Program-made: the position numbers and the translations under genes | Shown here: in pieces, positions 1 to 8,930 of the stretch | How positions within the stretch are numbered: position 1 is the stretch's first letter | How the letters are laid out: every line of letters starts with the position of its first letter | DNA from: Alphaproteobacteria bacterium | Lineage (GTDB): Bacteria; Pseudomonadota; Alphaproteobacteria; Rhizobiales; Rhizobiaceae | Length of the DNA: 64,000 nt | Reading direction: 5' to 3' | NCBI GenBank assembly: GCA_024742485.1 | Contig: JANSYK010000003.1 | Span: forward strand, 682,001-746,000 | Notes under the pieces: generated by a model | Databases searched by the model: none | What the model was told of the DNA's origin: nothing | The model's input: only the letters and a program-made list of their open reading frames with translations

Positions 1-341
1 CGGCAGAATCCGAGGTCAAAACAGATGTGGCCTCAGACAGAAACGCCGACAAGGGTACGGAAATGGCTGCGGCAAAATCCACCCCGTCGGAGCCCGAGAC
101 AGTGGTCCAGAAGGCACTTGAGCCGAAGGAAGGCTCTGTGATCATTAGACGGGGCGATACGCTGTGGCAGATATCGAGGCGGGTTTACGGACGTGGGGTT
201 CGCTACACAACGATCTATCTCGCCAATTCGGACCAAATCACCAATCCGGATTTCATCGAACCCGGGCAGATCTTCATGGTCCCCAATGAACCGCTGACCA
301 ATGCCGAAGAGCTTCATCGGGAACGCATCAAAAGGCGGTAG
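1..341 (+). CDS. LysM domain protein, C-terminal end (5' truncated)
   Basis: The reading frame is open from the first bases of the window to a TAG at 339-341, so the start lies upstream. The visible part opens with a low-complexity, charged and polar linker. It ends in one LysM peptidoglycan-binding module: GDTLWQISRRVYGRG begins it, a conserved YLAN-x-DQI-x-NPDFI-x-PGQ core follows, and it closes with a short basic tail. LysM modules bind N-acetylglucosamine in peptidoglycan, so the protein probably acts at the cell wall. A single C-terminal LysM behind a long linker is common in Hyphomicrobiales proteins encoded next to an Atm1-type exporter. The stop codon directly abuts the repeat element at 342-480. 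Confidence 0.85.
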   Translation, partial: AESEVKTDVASDRNADKGTEMAAAKSTPSEPETVVQKALEPKEGSVIIRRGDTLWQISRRVYGRGVRYTTIYLANSDQITNPDFIEPGQIFMVPNEPLTNAEELHRERIKRR

Positions 342-480
342 GAGCAATTCGCCGGTTCCTTGGTCGGAAGATCACGGAGCCCGCACCGTTTCCCGTTTGT
401 CAGAAACGTGAAACGGTGCAGTTGTCGATTTCGTTGATGTATTCAGGATTAAACGATACCGTCGAAACCTGAATTGCTCT
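342..480. repeat. Palindromic intergenic repeat, copy A (MITE-like)
   Basis: The whole spacer after the LysM gene is bounded by perfect 9-base inverted ends, GAGCAATTC at 342-350 and GAATTGCTC at 471-479. Inside is a long hairpin at 383-419: a 10-base outer arm, one mismatch, then a 5-base inner arm around the loop GTCAG. Bases 427-480 match 4213-4267 closely, including an identical 16-base right end, AAACCTGAATTGCTCT. The arrangement resembles the short palindromic intergenic elements of Rhizobiales, but the family assignment is inference. Confidence 0.6.
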
Positions 481-507
481 ATTTAGGATCGCCGGGGACG
501 GCATCGT

Positions 508-2421
508 GTGATCGTCGCCGCTCGAGGGGCCTTTTTGTCAGACCAGAAGAAAACCATCGCCTCCGACACGGGCAATCCAATTCGAACTCTCCGGAATTTG
601 TGGCCGTTCATGTGGCCGACGGATCGCGCCGATCTGAAACGACGCGTCATCTGGGCAGGTCTGTTTCTCGTCGCTGCCAAATTGGCTCAGGTTTTTGTTC
701 CCTATTTCTTCAAATGGGCAACCGACGCTCTTGATGGCAAACATGACGGGTTGCAATTCCTGCCGGCCGTGCTGATCGCACCCGTCATGCTGGTTATCGC
801 CTACAATGCGGCTCGAATCATTCAACTCGGTCTTAACCAGTTGCGCGATGCACTGTTTGCCCGTGTCGGGCAGCACGCGGTTCACCAACTGGCCTACAAG
901 ACATTTGTTCATATCCACCGGCTGTCCTTGCGGTTTCATTTGGAGCGGCGGACCGGTGGCCTGTCCCGGATCATCGAACGTGGCGTCAAGGGCATTGAGT
1001 CGATCGTCCGGTTCACCATCCTCAACACTCTGCCGACGCTGCTCGAGTTTGCCCTGGTCGCCATCATTTTCGGGTTCACCTATGGCCTGTCCTATGTCGG
1101 CGTCACGGCCGCGGTCATTTGGCTCTACATCTGGTTCACGGTCCGTGCCAGTGACTGGCGCATAGCAATCCGCCGGGACATGAACGCCTCGGATACCGAT
1201 GCCAACACCAAGGCGGTCGACTCGCTGCTGAATTTCGAGACGGTCAAATATTTCTGCAATGAATCGATGGAAGCGGCTCGTTATGACGAGTCGATGGAGC
1301 GGTACGAACATGCCGCGACTCGCATCTGGACGTCATTGGGTTGGCTGAACATGGGACAGGGCGTCATTTTCGGCATCGGGATGGCCATCATGATGGTGAT
1401 GTCGGCAATGGCGGTGCAGCGTGGGGAGCAGACAATCGGCGACTTCGTGTTCATCAACGCGATGTTGATGCAATTGTCGATCCCGTTGAACTTCATCGGC
1501 TTCGTCTATCGTGAAATCCGACAGGGTTTGACGGATATCGAACAGATGTTCGATCTTCTGGATGTTGAAGCGGAAGTCACCGACAAACCCGACGCCGTAC
1601 CCCTGCGGGATACCGAGGGAGCGATCCAGTTTGAAGACGTGCACTTTCGCTACGAAACAGACCGGCCGATTCTGCACGGCATCAGTTTCGCGGTTCCGTT
1701 TGGCAAGACGGTCGCGGTCGTTGGACCCTCCGGAGCTGGTAAATCCACCATTTCACGGCTTCTTTTCAGGTTCTATGACGTGCAGCAGGGTGCGATCACC
1801 GTCAACGGGCAGGATGTTCGCGATGTCACGCAGGAATCGCTGCGCAACGCCATCGGCATGGTTCCCCAGGACACAGTGCTGTTCAATGACACGCTTGCCT
1901 ACAATATCCGCTATGGCCGTCTGAGTGCGTCCGACGAGGAGGTGATGGAAGCAGCCGAAATGGCGCAGATCGGAGACTTCATTCGCGCTCTGCCGCAAGG
2001 GCTCGACACCATGGTCGGCGAACGTGGCCTGAAGCTCTCCGGCGGCGAAAAGCAACGCGTTGCAATCGCAAGGACGATCCTCAAAGCGCCGCCGATCCTT
2101 ATCCTTGACGAGGCGACATCGGCGCTGGATACCGCGACCGAGCAGGAGATTCAAACTGCACTGGATTATGTCAGCCGTGGCCGCACGACATTGGTGATCG
2201 CCCACCGATTGTCGACTGTGATCGCCGCCGACGAGATCATCGTGTTGCAGGACGGGATCATTGCCGAACGCGGTACCCACAAGAAGTTGTTGGCAAAAAA
2301 GGGCCTGTATCAGGCCATGTGGGACCGACAGCGGGAAGCACAGGAAACCGAAGAAAAACTCAAGGATTTCCGCGAGCACGACGAATTGGGTGTCGTCGTG
2401 CGAAAACCACCACTGGTCTGA
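508..2421 (+). CDS. Atm1-type ABC exporter (fused permease-ATPase)
   Basis: This is a half-transporter with an N-terminal six-helix membrane domain (about residues 40-330) fused to one ATPase domain, and it works as a homodimer in the inner membrane. The ATPase has Walker [10 protein letters not shown] (406-414), Q-loop VPQD (452-455), signature LSGGE (510-514), Walker B ILILDEA (530-536) and switch His566. The stretch LNFETVKYFCNE around residue 241 is a hallmark of the Atm1/ABCB7/HMT1 family, which exports glutathione-linked sulfur or metal compounds. The reported start is GTG 508. TTG 535 has a better ribosome site (GAGGGG, 6 bases upstream) and would remove nine residues. The gene precedes psd and pssA, and a common function is not evident. 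Confidence 0.93.
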   Translation: MIVAARGAFLSDQKKTIASDTGNPIRTLRNLWPFMWPTDRADLKRRVIWAGLFLVAAKLAQVFVPYFFKWATDALDGKHDGLQFLPAVLIAPVMLVIAYNAARIIQLGLNQLRDALFARVGQHAVHQLAYKTFVHIHRLSLRFHLERRTGGLSRIIERGVKGIESIVRFTILNTLPTLLEFALVAIIFGFTYGLSYVGVTAAVIWLYIWFTVRASDWRIAIRRDMNASDTDANTKAVDSLLNFETVKYFCNESMEAARYDESMERYEHAATRIWTSLGWLNMGQGVIFGIGMAIMMVMSAMAVQRGEQTIGDFVFINAMLMQLSIPLNFIGFVYREIRQGLTDIEQMFDLLDVEAEVTDKPDAVPLRDTEGAIQFEDVHFRYETDRPILHGISFAVPFGKTVAVVGPSGAGKSTISRLLFRFYDVQQGAITVNGQDVRDVTQESLRNAIGMVPQDTVLFNDTLAYNIRYGRLSASDEEVMEAAEMAQIGDFIRALPQGLDTMVGERGLKLSGGEKQRVAIARTILKAPPILILDEATSALDTATEQEIQTALDYVSRGRTTLVIAHRLSTVIAADEIIVLQDGIIAERGTHKKLLAKKGLYQAMWDRQREAQETEEKLKDFREHDELGVVVRKPPLV

Positions 2422-2604
2422 CACTGGTTCTGTCAGCCGCGTCCGTCGAATCCGCGTCGGCAGAAATCAGGCACGGACGATTGCAACCGGTTTGGTTGAA
2501 CAGGAGATCCGTCCGGGCAGTGCAACCCGGTTTATCAACCACCTCCAGTCAGACCGCCTGCGGAACTGTTTCCATTTGAGGGTGAACTGATCTATGAGTG
2601 GCGC

Positions 2605-3303
2605 ATGAGCTTGATTGACACCATCTCCAAAACCCTGGTGCCCATCCACAAGGAGGGCTACAAATTTGTTCTGGCATTTCTGGCCGGCTCTCTGGTTCTC
2701 GGTTGGATCTGGGACCCGTTGTTCTGGATTGGGCTGCTTCTGACGGCCTGGTGCGCTTATTTCTTTCGTGACCCGGAACGTTCGACGCCCATAGACGATG
2801 ATCTTGTTATCAGTCCGGCCGATGGCCGCGTGTCGGCCATTGTCCAAATGCCACCACCTGCGGAACTTGACCTTGGAGAGGACGAGATGCTGCGGATATC
2901 GGTGTTCATGAATGTGTTCAACTGTCATGTAAACCGCGCTCCGGTGAGCGGCAATATCACGCAGATTGTCTACAAATCCGGGAGTTTTCTGAATGCCGAG
3001 CTCGACAAGGCCAGCGAGGAGAACGAACGAAACGGACTGGTGATCGATGGGGCGCATGGCCCGGTCGGCGTGGTTCAGATCGCCGGCCTGGTCGCGCGCC
3101 GCATTCTCTGCTGGAAGAAACCGCATGATCAGGTCGAAGCCGGCGAGCGTTTCGGCCTTATCCGGTTCGGTTCCCGTCTCGATGTGTTCCTGCCATCCGA
3201 CACAACACCGCGTGTTTCGGTGGGGCAGACTGCGATTGCGGGCGAAACGGTCCTGGCCGAATATGGCACGGCCAAGGGCAAAACCGTCACCCGGCGGAGC
3301 TAG
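2605..3303 (+). CDS. psd: Phosphatidylserine decarboxylase proenzyme
   Basis: Converts phosphatidylserine to phosphatidylethanolamine at the inner membrane. At 232 residues it is the short bacterial type. A hydrophobic anchor (about 21-52) is followed by the catalytic beta-domain. The self-cleavage site that makes the pyruvoyl cofactor is the RFGSR stretch, with Gly189-Ser190 in place of the LGST of the E. coli enzyme, a form common in rhizobia. The gene sits 9 bases before pssA, which makes its substrate, so the two are almost certainly co-transcribed. An in-frame upstream ATG is not evident; ATG 2605 is used. The 183-base gap after the exporter has no clear terminator. Confidence 0.95.
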   Translation: MSLIDTISKTLVPIHKEGYKFVLAFLAGSLVLGWIWDPLFWIGLLLTAWCAYFFRDPERSTPIDDDLVISPADGRVSAIVQMPPPAELDLGEDEMLRISVFMNVFNCHVNRAPVSGNITQIVYKSGSFLNAELDKASEENERNGLVIDGAHGPVGVVQIAGLVARRILCWKKPHDQVEAGERFGLIRFGSRLDVFLPSDTTPRVSVGQTAIAGETVLAEYGTAKGKTVTRRS

Positions 3304-3312
3304 GGCAAAGTC

Positions 3313-4131
3313 ATGGATACGGGGTTCTCACCATTCGATCCGAACGGTTTGGAGCGGGACGAATACGGGAGCAGGGGACCGCGCTTGCGGGATATCTCGC
3401 TGCGCATGATGGTGCCGAACATCATCACAGCCCTGGCGATCTGCGCTGGACTGACCGGCATCAGACTGGCATTCGAACAGCGTTTTGAGCTGGCGGTCGC
3501 AATGGTTCTGGTCGCTGCGTTCCTCGATGCCGTCGATGGACGCATCGCGCGGCTGCTGAAATCCACAACCAAATTCGGTGCGCAGATGGATTCGCTCGCC
3601 GATATCGTGAATTTCGGCGTGGCACCGGCATTGGTCCTGTACGCCTACCTGCTCGATCAGGTTCGGTCCTTTGGCTGGATCGCGGCGATGATCTATGCAA
3701 TTGCGGCCGGCCTTCGTCTGGCGCGTTTCAACGTCATGGAAGAGCGGCAGAACAAGGCCAGTTGGCAGTCTGACTATTTTCTCGGCATACCGGCACCCGG
3801 CGGCGCCATGCTTGTTTTGCTGCCCGTTTATGTGGGTTTTCTGGGCATCGAAACGAACACGATCTTTGCCTACATCGCATCGTTTTACACCATGCTGATA
3901 GCCTTTTTGCTGGTCAGCCGCCTGCCGGTCTATTCCGGTAAATCGCTCGGTCAGCGTGTGCGCCGGGATCTTGTGTTCCCGCTGATGCTGGCCATCGTGC
4001 TGTATGTCGCGATGCTGATGACGTTCACCTGGGAAACGATGACCGCCACGACGCTGCTCTATCTTGTCTCACTGCCCTTCGGTGCGCGTGCCTGGCGCAA
4101 ACGGTATGGGCGCGAGCAGGCCGGTAACTGA
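3313..4131 (+). CDS. pssA: CDP-diacylglycerol-serine O-phosphatidyltransferase
   Basis: Joins serine to CDP-diacylglycerol to give phosphatidylserine, feeding the decarboxylase encoded just upstream. The CDP-alcohol phosphotransferase motif is complete: D75-G76-x2-A79-R80-x8-G89-x3-D93-x3-D97. About eight hydrophobic segments follow the cytosolic N-terminus, as in the integral-membrane type II synthases of Gram-negative alphaproteobacteria. The length of 272 residues is normal for the family. It is the last gene of the exporter-psd-pssA run; a strong hairpin begins 4 bases after its stop. Confidence 0.95.
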   Translation: MDTGFSPFDPNGLERDEYGSRGPRLRDISLRMMVPNIITALAICAGLTGIRLAFEQRFELAVAMVLVAAFLDAVDGRIARLLKSTTKFGAQMDSLADIVNFGVAPALVLYAYLLDQVRSFGWIAAMIYAIAAGLRLARFNVMEERQNKASWQSDYFLGIPAPGGAMLVLLPVYVGFLGIETNTIFAYIASFYTMLIAFLLVSRLPVYSGKSLGQRVRRDLVFPLMLAIVLYVAMLMTFTWETMTATTLLYLVSLPFGARAWRKRYGREQAGN

Positions 4132-4135
4132 TGTG

Positions 4136-4167
4136 TTGACGCGCGCCAGACTGGCAGCGCGCGTCAA
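4136..4167. terminator. Strong hairpin after pssA
   Basis: Perfect 11-base arms, TTGACGCGCGC (4136-4146) and GCGCGCGTCAA (4157-4167), enclose a 10-base loop. It begins 4 bases past the pssA stop and lies between convergent genes. Neither strand has the usual run of U after the stem, since A5 follows on the plus strand. It may therefore block exonucleases or act with Rho rather than be an intrinsic terminator. Confidence 0.5.
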
Positions 4168-4179
4168 AAAGTGTCCCGT

Positions 4180-4199
4180 ATTGGCACAATCGTGCCAAT
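4180..4199. other. Second intergenic hairpin after pssA
   Basis: ATTGGCAC (4180-4187) and GTGCCAAT (4192-4199) form a perfect 8-base stem with a four-base loop. It lies between the terminator-like hairpin and repeat copy B, in the gap between the convergent pssA and RND permease genes. No T-run accompanies it. Confidence 0.45.
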
Positions 4200-4212
4200 G
4201 GTGCCCGTCACA

Positions 4213-4267
4213 GATTTCACTGATGCATTTCAGGTTTCGCTGATTCTGACAAAACCTGAATTGCTCT
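4213..4267. repeat. Palindromic intergenic repeat, copy B
   Basis: This stretch aligns with 427-480. Both begin GATTTC, pass through TGATG and TTCAGG, and end in the identical 16-mer AAACCTGAATTGCTCT. Here TTCAGGTTT (4229-4237) and AAACCTGAA (4252-4260) form a 9-base stem; the equivalent stem in copy A is shorter. Differences between the copies lie mostly in the loop, which suggests the stem is kept. It ends 11 bases before the RND permease stop codon. Confidence 0.6.
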
Positions 4268-4277
4268 TGCACCAGTA

Positions 4278-7200
4278 TCATTCAGCCGCGTCTGGTCGCG
4301 CCATGGGCAGATCATCATTGTCGGCACGTTTGATGGCCTCATCACGCGCAATGTCCGATGGCGCAGCCGCACGTGTCTGATCCAATACGGTCCGGCGGCG
4401 GAAGCGGCCGGCGGCGCTCTGCCAGGTATCCCGAGCATTGGCGGGAAGAGCCAGCATTGAGGGGATCATGACCAGCGTCAGCATCGTCGAGAATGCCAGA
4501 CCGGAAATAATCGCCGTCGACAATTGAACCCACCAGATCGACGTGATGCCACCGACGGAAACCGTCTGCGTGAAGAAGTTCATGTTGATCTGCAGCGCCA
4601 TCGGCACGAGGCCCAATATCGTGGTCACTGTGGTCAGCATGATCGGACGCAGACGCTGTGCAGCCGTCTTGAGTGCCGCCTGTCGAGTGTCAGTCACCCC
4701 CTCCTGGCGCATGCGGTTGAACGTGTCGATCAACACAATTGCGTTGTTCACCACAATACCGGCCAGCGCGACGATGCCGGTACCTGTCATGATGATGGAA
4801 AAACGCTGGCCTGTGACAGCCATTCCGAGAAGCACACCGGATATGGCGAGGATCACGGTCGATAGGGTCAACACGGTCTGGTAGAACGAATTGAACTGCG
4901 TCAGCAAGATGATGAACATCATGAACAGCGCAGCGATCGCTGCTTTACCCAGGAATGCACTGGATTCCTGTTGCTCCTCATCCGCACCGCGGAACCGCAG
5001 GAACACATTCTCCGGCCATTCCTGCGTGTCCACCCAGGACTGAACGAGCTTGACCGCGTCGTCGGGTACAGCCGGTCTTCCGTCCACCATGGCGCCGTCC
5101 GCAAGGCTCGCCTTGACGTCCATCGCATACAGTCCATCCCGTCTGGTGATGGATGAGACCTTTTGCTGCGCGGAGCGCTCGATGAAGTTGGAAATCGGCA
5201 CCTGCCCATTGGCTGTGCGCAGTTTCAACAATTCAAACTGATCCAGTGTGCGCTCGTCACGCGGCAACCGGACCCGAATGTCAACTTCATCTTCGGAATC
5301 GTCCGGGCGGTAGGTGCCAATCAAGACGCCATTCGTCACAAGCTGCACCATGGAGCCGACCTGTACGATGCCCGCATTATAGCGTCCGGCCTGCTCCCGG
5401 TCGACATCAAGCTGCCATTCGATGCCGGGCAGGGGGCGTCCATCCTCCTGGTCCGACAGCAGTTCTACAGTGTCCACGTGATCGCGGATGCGGCTGACGG
5501 TTTCGACCATGGTATCGTAGTCGGTCGATTTGACTTCAAGCCGCAGGTCTTTGCCGGTCGGTGGGCCACCTTCGATCTTGCGGACTTCGACCTTGATGCC
5601 CGCCATGTTGGCGGTGCGCTCGCGGATATCCTCGAATATGTCGACCGCACGCGGCCGGCAGCAATAGTCTGCAAGCTCGATCTGCAGTTCGCCGATCACA
5701 TCGGCCGGTTTGTCCTGAACGCCGCCGAGAACCTGCAGTCCACCGCCGCCGCCACCTGGCGCCGTCGCCGACATCACGACATTGTCGATGCCTTTGACCT
5801 GAAGCACTTCAGCTTCGACTTCACCGACCAGGTCGCGAATTTCCGTTGCCGACAGATTTCCGCGGGCCGAAACCAGAACGATTGCAACATCAGGCTCTTC
5901 ATCAACGAAGAATTCAACGCCCTGGCTGTTTGCGGCGAAATACATGAAGCTGCCGGCCGTCATGGCAAGGATCGTGACGATCACCGCCACATTGCCCCAC
6001 AATGTGCCGGCCGCGAGCCGCAGAAACCGCAAATAGCCGCCGGTGATACCCGGCACCTTATTTACCTCCAGTGGAGCCCTGGACGACAGCATCAGGGCGA
6101 CATCATCGGATTCGGCAGCCGGTTTGTCCGCGCGCCGTGACGCAAGGAATTTCGACACCTGATAGGCGAGCGCGAAGGCAATGCCGGCGGTCAGCACGCC
6201 ACCAGCCAGTTGTACGGCGCCCTCAAAGCCCGAGAAGGGACCAACGAAGGCAGCGAAGCCGGCAATGGCGGCGACAAAGAGCGCTGTGACCATATTCGCC
6301 CGGCGCGAAACGCTTGCGGCGATCTGCGCGAACAGCGTTCCGGTCACCGGCAGAAAGACCAGCGCCGTCAGCAGAGACGCCGTCAGCACGATGATGACCA
6401 TCTTTGGCAGGTAGCTCATGAACTGCCCGGGAACGCCTGGCCACAAAAGCAGCGGGAGAAAAGCTGCCAAAGTGGTAGCCGTTGAGGAAACGACCGGCCA
6501 GAACATGAGTTTCGATGCCCGTTTGTAGGCGTCAGCGGGCCCCATGCCTTCGGAGATCTTCCGATCTGCATATTCGGTGACAACGATCGCACCGTCCACC
6601 AGCATACCGACCGTCAGAACCATGCCGAACATGACCATCATGTTGACCGTCATGCCGAGGCCGCCAAGGATAAGGAATGCCAGCATGAAGGAACCGGGTA
6701 TGGCCAGTCCGACCAGCAGGCCGGAGCGGATACCAAGCGTGCCGACCACACAAATCATGACCAGAACGATGGCGGTCATGATGGAAGACTGCAGCGAGCC
6801 CAGCACCTCGAAAATGAAACTGGATTGGTCAAGCAGATAGTTGACCTTGATGGAACTCGGCCAATCCTTGGTGAAAGCCGAAACGACCGCACGCACTTCA
6901 TCATTGTTTTCGATGATGTTCGTGCCAATGCGTTTGGTCACCTGGATCGATATGGCCGGCTGGCCGTTGACCCGGGTAAAGGTCGACGGATCCTTGAATG
7001 TACGCTTGATCTCGGCAACCTCGCCAAGCGTCACCACTCCCTCGCCATTTTGCTTGATTGGGATGGAAAACACATCCTGCGCGGTTTCGACCAGGCCTGG
7101 AACCTTGACGTTGAAACGACCGTTGCCATCATCGATGAAACCGGCGGCAACGAGCTGATTGTTCTGAGTCAGCGCGTTGAGCAGCTCGTCCTGCGTAATG

Positions 7201-7787
7201 TCATAGGATTCGAGCTTCATCAGGTCGACGACGACCTCCAGAAGCTCTTCCCGATCGCCGGCGAGACTTGCTTCGCGTACCGTCGAAATTGCCTCTATTT
7301 CGTCCTTCAGGCGGCGCGCGAGCGTGGTGAGTGTTCGCTCTGGCACGTCGCCGGACAACGTGACGATGATGGTCGGCTGCAGCGCAAAATTCGTTTCCGT
7401 GATGACCGGTTCGTCGGCTTGCGACGGCAGATCGGCTTTCGCCTGATCAACCTTGTCACGGATGTCAGCGAGGACCTCGTCCTTGTCTGTTTCGATATTG
7501 AACTCGAGAATGATCCCGGCATGTCCCTCGGAAGCAACCGCTGTCAGTTCTTTGAGGCCATCGAGGCCGCGCAACGATGTTTCCATCGGCCGGACAAGCA
7601 GACGCTCCGAGTCGCTGGGGGAAATGCCCTGCTGGCCGATGGAGACATAGTAGACCGGCACGTCAATGTCGGGCTGTGCCTCCTTGGGAACTCCGATATA
7701 GGACATGATGCCAGCGGCGATCATGAAGACCATCAGCGTCAGGACGGTCTTCGGGCGTGAAATGATGGCTTGTAGAGCAGAGGTCAT
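4278..7787 (-). CDS. RND efflux transporter permease
   Basis: This is the proton-driven inner-membrane pump of a tripartite efflux system. It has 1169 residues, against about 1030-1050 for AcrB. The two-fold RND layout is clear: TM1, a large periplasmic loop, TM2-6, TM7, a second large loop and TM8-12. In TM4 the usual paired Asp is D398-G399 (LVDG), and TM10 reads VVNNAIVLID, so the AcrB Lys940 position is Asn. Between the halves, residues about 498-548 add two extra hydrophobic segments before TM7. The gene overlaps its adaptor by 4 bases. No outer-membrane channel gene is present, so a shared TolC is likely. The substrate is unknown. Confidence 0.93.
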   Translation of the reverse strand: MTSALQAIISRPKTVLTLMVFMIAAGIMSYIGVPKEAQPDIDVPVYYVSIGQQGISPSDSERLLVRPMETSLRGLDGLKELTAVASEGHAGIILEFNIETDKDEVLADIRDKVDQAKADLPSQADEPVITETNFALQPTIIVTLSGDVPERTLTTLARRLKDEIEAISTVREASLAGDREELLEVVVDLMKLESYDITQDELLNALTQNNQLVAAGFIDDGNGRFNVKVPGLVETAQDVFSIPIKQNGEGVVTLGEVAEIKRTFKDPSTFTRVNGQPAISIQVTKRIGTNIIENNDEVRAVVSAFTKDWPSSIKVNYLLDQSSFIFEVLGSLQSSIMTAIVLVMICVVGTLGIRSGLLVGLAIPGSFMLAFLILGGLGMTVNMMVMFGMVLTVGMLVDGAIVVTEYADRKISEGMGPADAYKRASKLMFWPVVSSTATTLAAFLPLLLWPGVPGQFMSYLPKMVIIVLTASLLTALVFLPVTGTLFAQIAASVSRRANMVTALFVAAIAGFAAFVGPFSGFEGAVQLAGGVLTAGIAFALAYQVSKFLASRRADKPAAESDDVALMLSSRAPLEVNKVPGITGGYLRFLRLAAGTLWGNVAVIVTILAMTAGSFMYFAANSQGVEFFVDEEPDVAIVLVSARGNLSATEIRDLVGEVEAEVLQVKGIDNVVMSATAPGGGGGGLQVLGGVQDKPADVIGELQIELADYCCRPRAVDIFEDIRERTANMAGIKVEVRKIEGGPPTGKDLRLEVKSTDYDTMVETVSRIRDHVDTVELLSDQEDGRPLPGIEWQLDVDREQAGRYNAGIVQVGSMVQLVTNGVLIGTYRPDDSEDEVDIRVRLPRDERTLDQFELLKLRTANGQVPISNFIERSAQQKVSSITRRDGLYAMDVKASLADGAMVDGRPAVPDDAVKLVQSWVDTQEWPENVFLRFRGADEEQQESSAFLGKAAIAALFMMFIILLTQFNSFYQTVLTLSTVILAISGVLLGMAVTGQRFSIIMTGTGIVALAGIVVNNAIVLIDTFNRMRQEGVTDTRQAALKTAAQRLRPIMLTTVTTILGLVPMALQINMNFFTQTVSVGGITSIWWVQLSTAIISGLAFSTMLTLVMIPSMLALPANARDTWQSAAGRFRRRTVLDQTRAAAPSDIARDEAIKRADNDDLPMARPDAAE

Positions 7788-8911
7788 GAGTTGGTCTCAG
7801 CCTTCATATTTTGAGCAGCCATGTCGGCGGAGACGGGGTCGACCGTTTGGCCTGAAACAACGTAATCCTGCCCGACCGTGATGACCTTGGTGTCCGGCGA
7901 CAGACCGGTCACCCACATCGTGTCGGGTGTATGAGCGATGATGTTGAGTATTTGAAAGGCCACCGAATTGTCCGCTCCGACGGTCCGGACACCGATGTCG
8001 CCATTGTCGTCCAGCGTAAGCCAGGAAGGTTTGACGCGGTATGCTTCCGCGCCATCAAGCTGAATCTGAGCCGATGCTGTAATGCCGTCGCGGAGACGGT
8101 GGTCGGGGTTCGGCAACTCGATTTCCACCAGAAATGTGCGTGTCGCAGCATCGGCAGATGGCGATATATAGCGAATGGCACCACCGACCGTTTCCCCGGA
8201 AACCAGTGTCACCTGTGCCGAGTCACCAACATCGATCGCACCCACACGGCGTTCTGAAACCTGCCCGACAAACATCATGGGGTCCGCGTTGATCAGCGTG
8301 ATGCAAACGCCGCCGATCGTCAGATTGTCACCGATTTCGGCGATCGGATCCTGCACAACACCGTCAGCCGTCGCCAGAATGTCCGTATAGGACAACTCAC
8401 GTTTGGCTTCCGCCAGCGTGGCGGTCGCTCCGTCGAGCAGCGCCTTGAGCGCTTTCACCCGCGTTTCGGATGTAAAACCCTTCTTGCGCAGTTCGATCGC
8501 GCCATCATGATCGAATATGGCCTGATCGAGCGCCGCCGTCGCACGTGCAACCGCCGCTTCCCTTACGCCTGGGTCGAGCTGACACACCAGATCACCGGTC
8601 TTGACCCGGTCGCCTTTGGAAACCAGCCGCTTTTCAAGTGTTCCAGCAGTCTCGGCACGGACCGATACCACCTTGTCGGCTTCCGTGCGTCCGCGCACCA
8701 GAAGCGTTTCAGGCCGTATTTCAGGCTGTACACTGACAAAGCGCACCTTGAAGGCCGTTTCGTCATTCAATTGCCGCTCGGCGGGCGGCAGAACCGCATT
8801 TTCAGAATTTTCCTGTCCGCCAACGACAATGTCCCCGGTTCCCATCCAACCGAGAACTGCCCCTGCGATAACCAGAGCTGCAATATGTGAGCCCTTGATA
8901 CGAAATGCCAT
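7784..8911 (-). CDS. RND efflux periplasmic adaptor (HlyD/MFP family)
   Basis: Bridges the RND permease to an outer-membrane channel. The N-terminal anchor IAALVIAGAVLGWMG follows a short basic start. Then come a biotinyl-lipoyl domain split by an alpha-helical hairpin (about residues 65-190), a beta-barrel domain (about 195-270) and a membrane-proximal domain. The chosen start is ATG 8911, which has AGGAGAG upstream and a 19-base gap to padR. A longer frame reaching 8986 would overlap padR by 56 bases and is unlikely. The product is about 375 residues, normal for the family. The anchor is uncleaved or a plain signal rather than a lipobox, as no Cys follows it. Confidence 0.92.
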   Translation of the reverse strand: MAFRIKGSHIAALVIAGAVLGWMGTGDIVVGGQENSENAVLPPAERQLNDETAFKVRFVSVQPEIRPETLLVRGRTEADKVVSVRAETAGTLEKRLVSKGDRVKTGDLVCQLDPGVREAAVARATAALDQAIFDHDGAIELRKKGFTSETRVKALKALLDGATATLAEAKRELSYTDILATADGVVQDPIAEIGDNLTIGGVCITLINADPMMFVGQVSERRVGAIDVGDSAQVTLVSGETVGGAIRYISPSADAATRTFLVEIELPNPDHRLRDGITASAQIQLDGAEAYRVKPSWLTLDDNGDIGVRTVGADNSVAFQILNIIAHTPDTMWVTGLSPDTKVITVGQDYVVSGQTVDPVSADMAAQNMKAETNS

Positions 8912-8930
8912 TTCGCGCTCTCCTGTCGCC

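Noticed and set aside
5163-6140. Plus-strand frame of 325 codons inside the RND permease region
   Set aside because: It lies antisense to a strongly conserved RND gene. The translation is rich in Arg, His and Gln with no motif, as expected for a shadow frame in GC-rich DNA.
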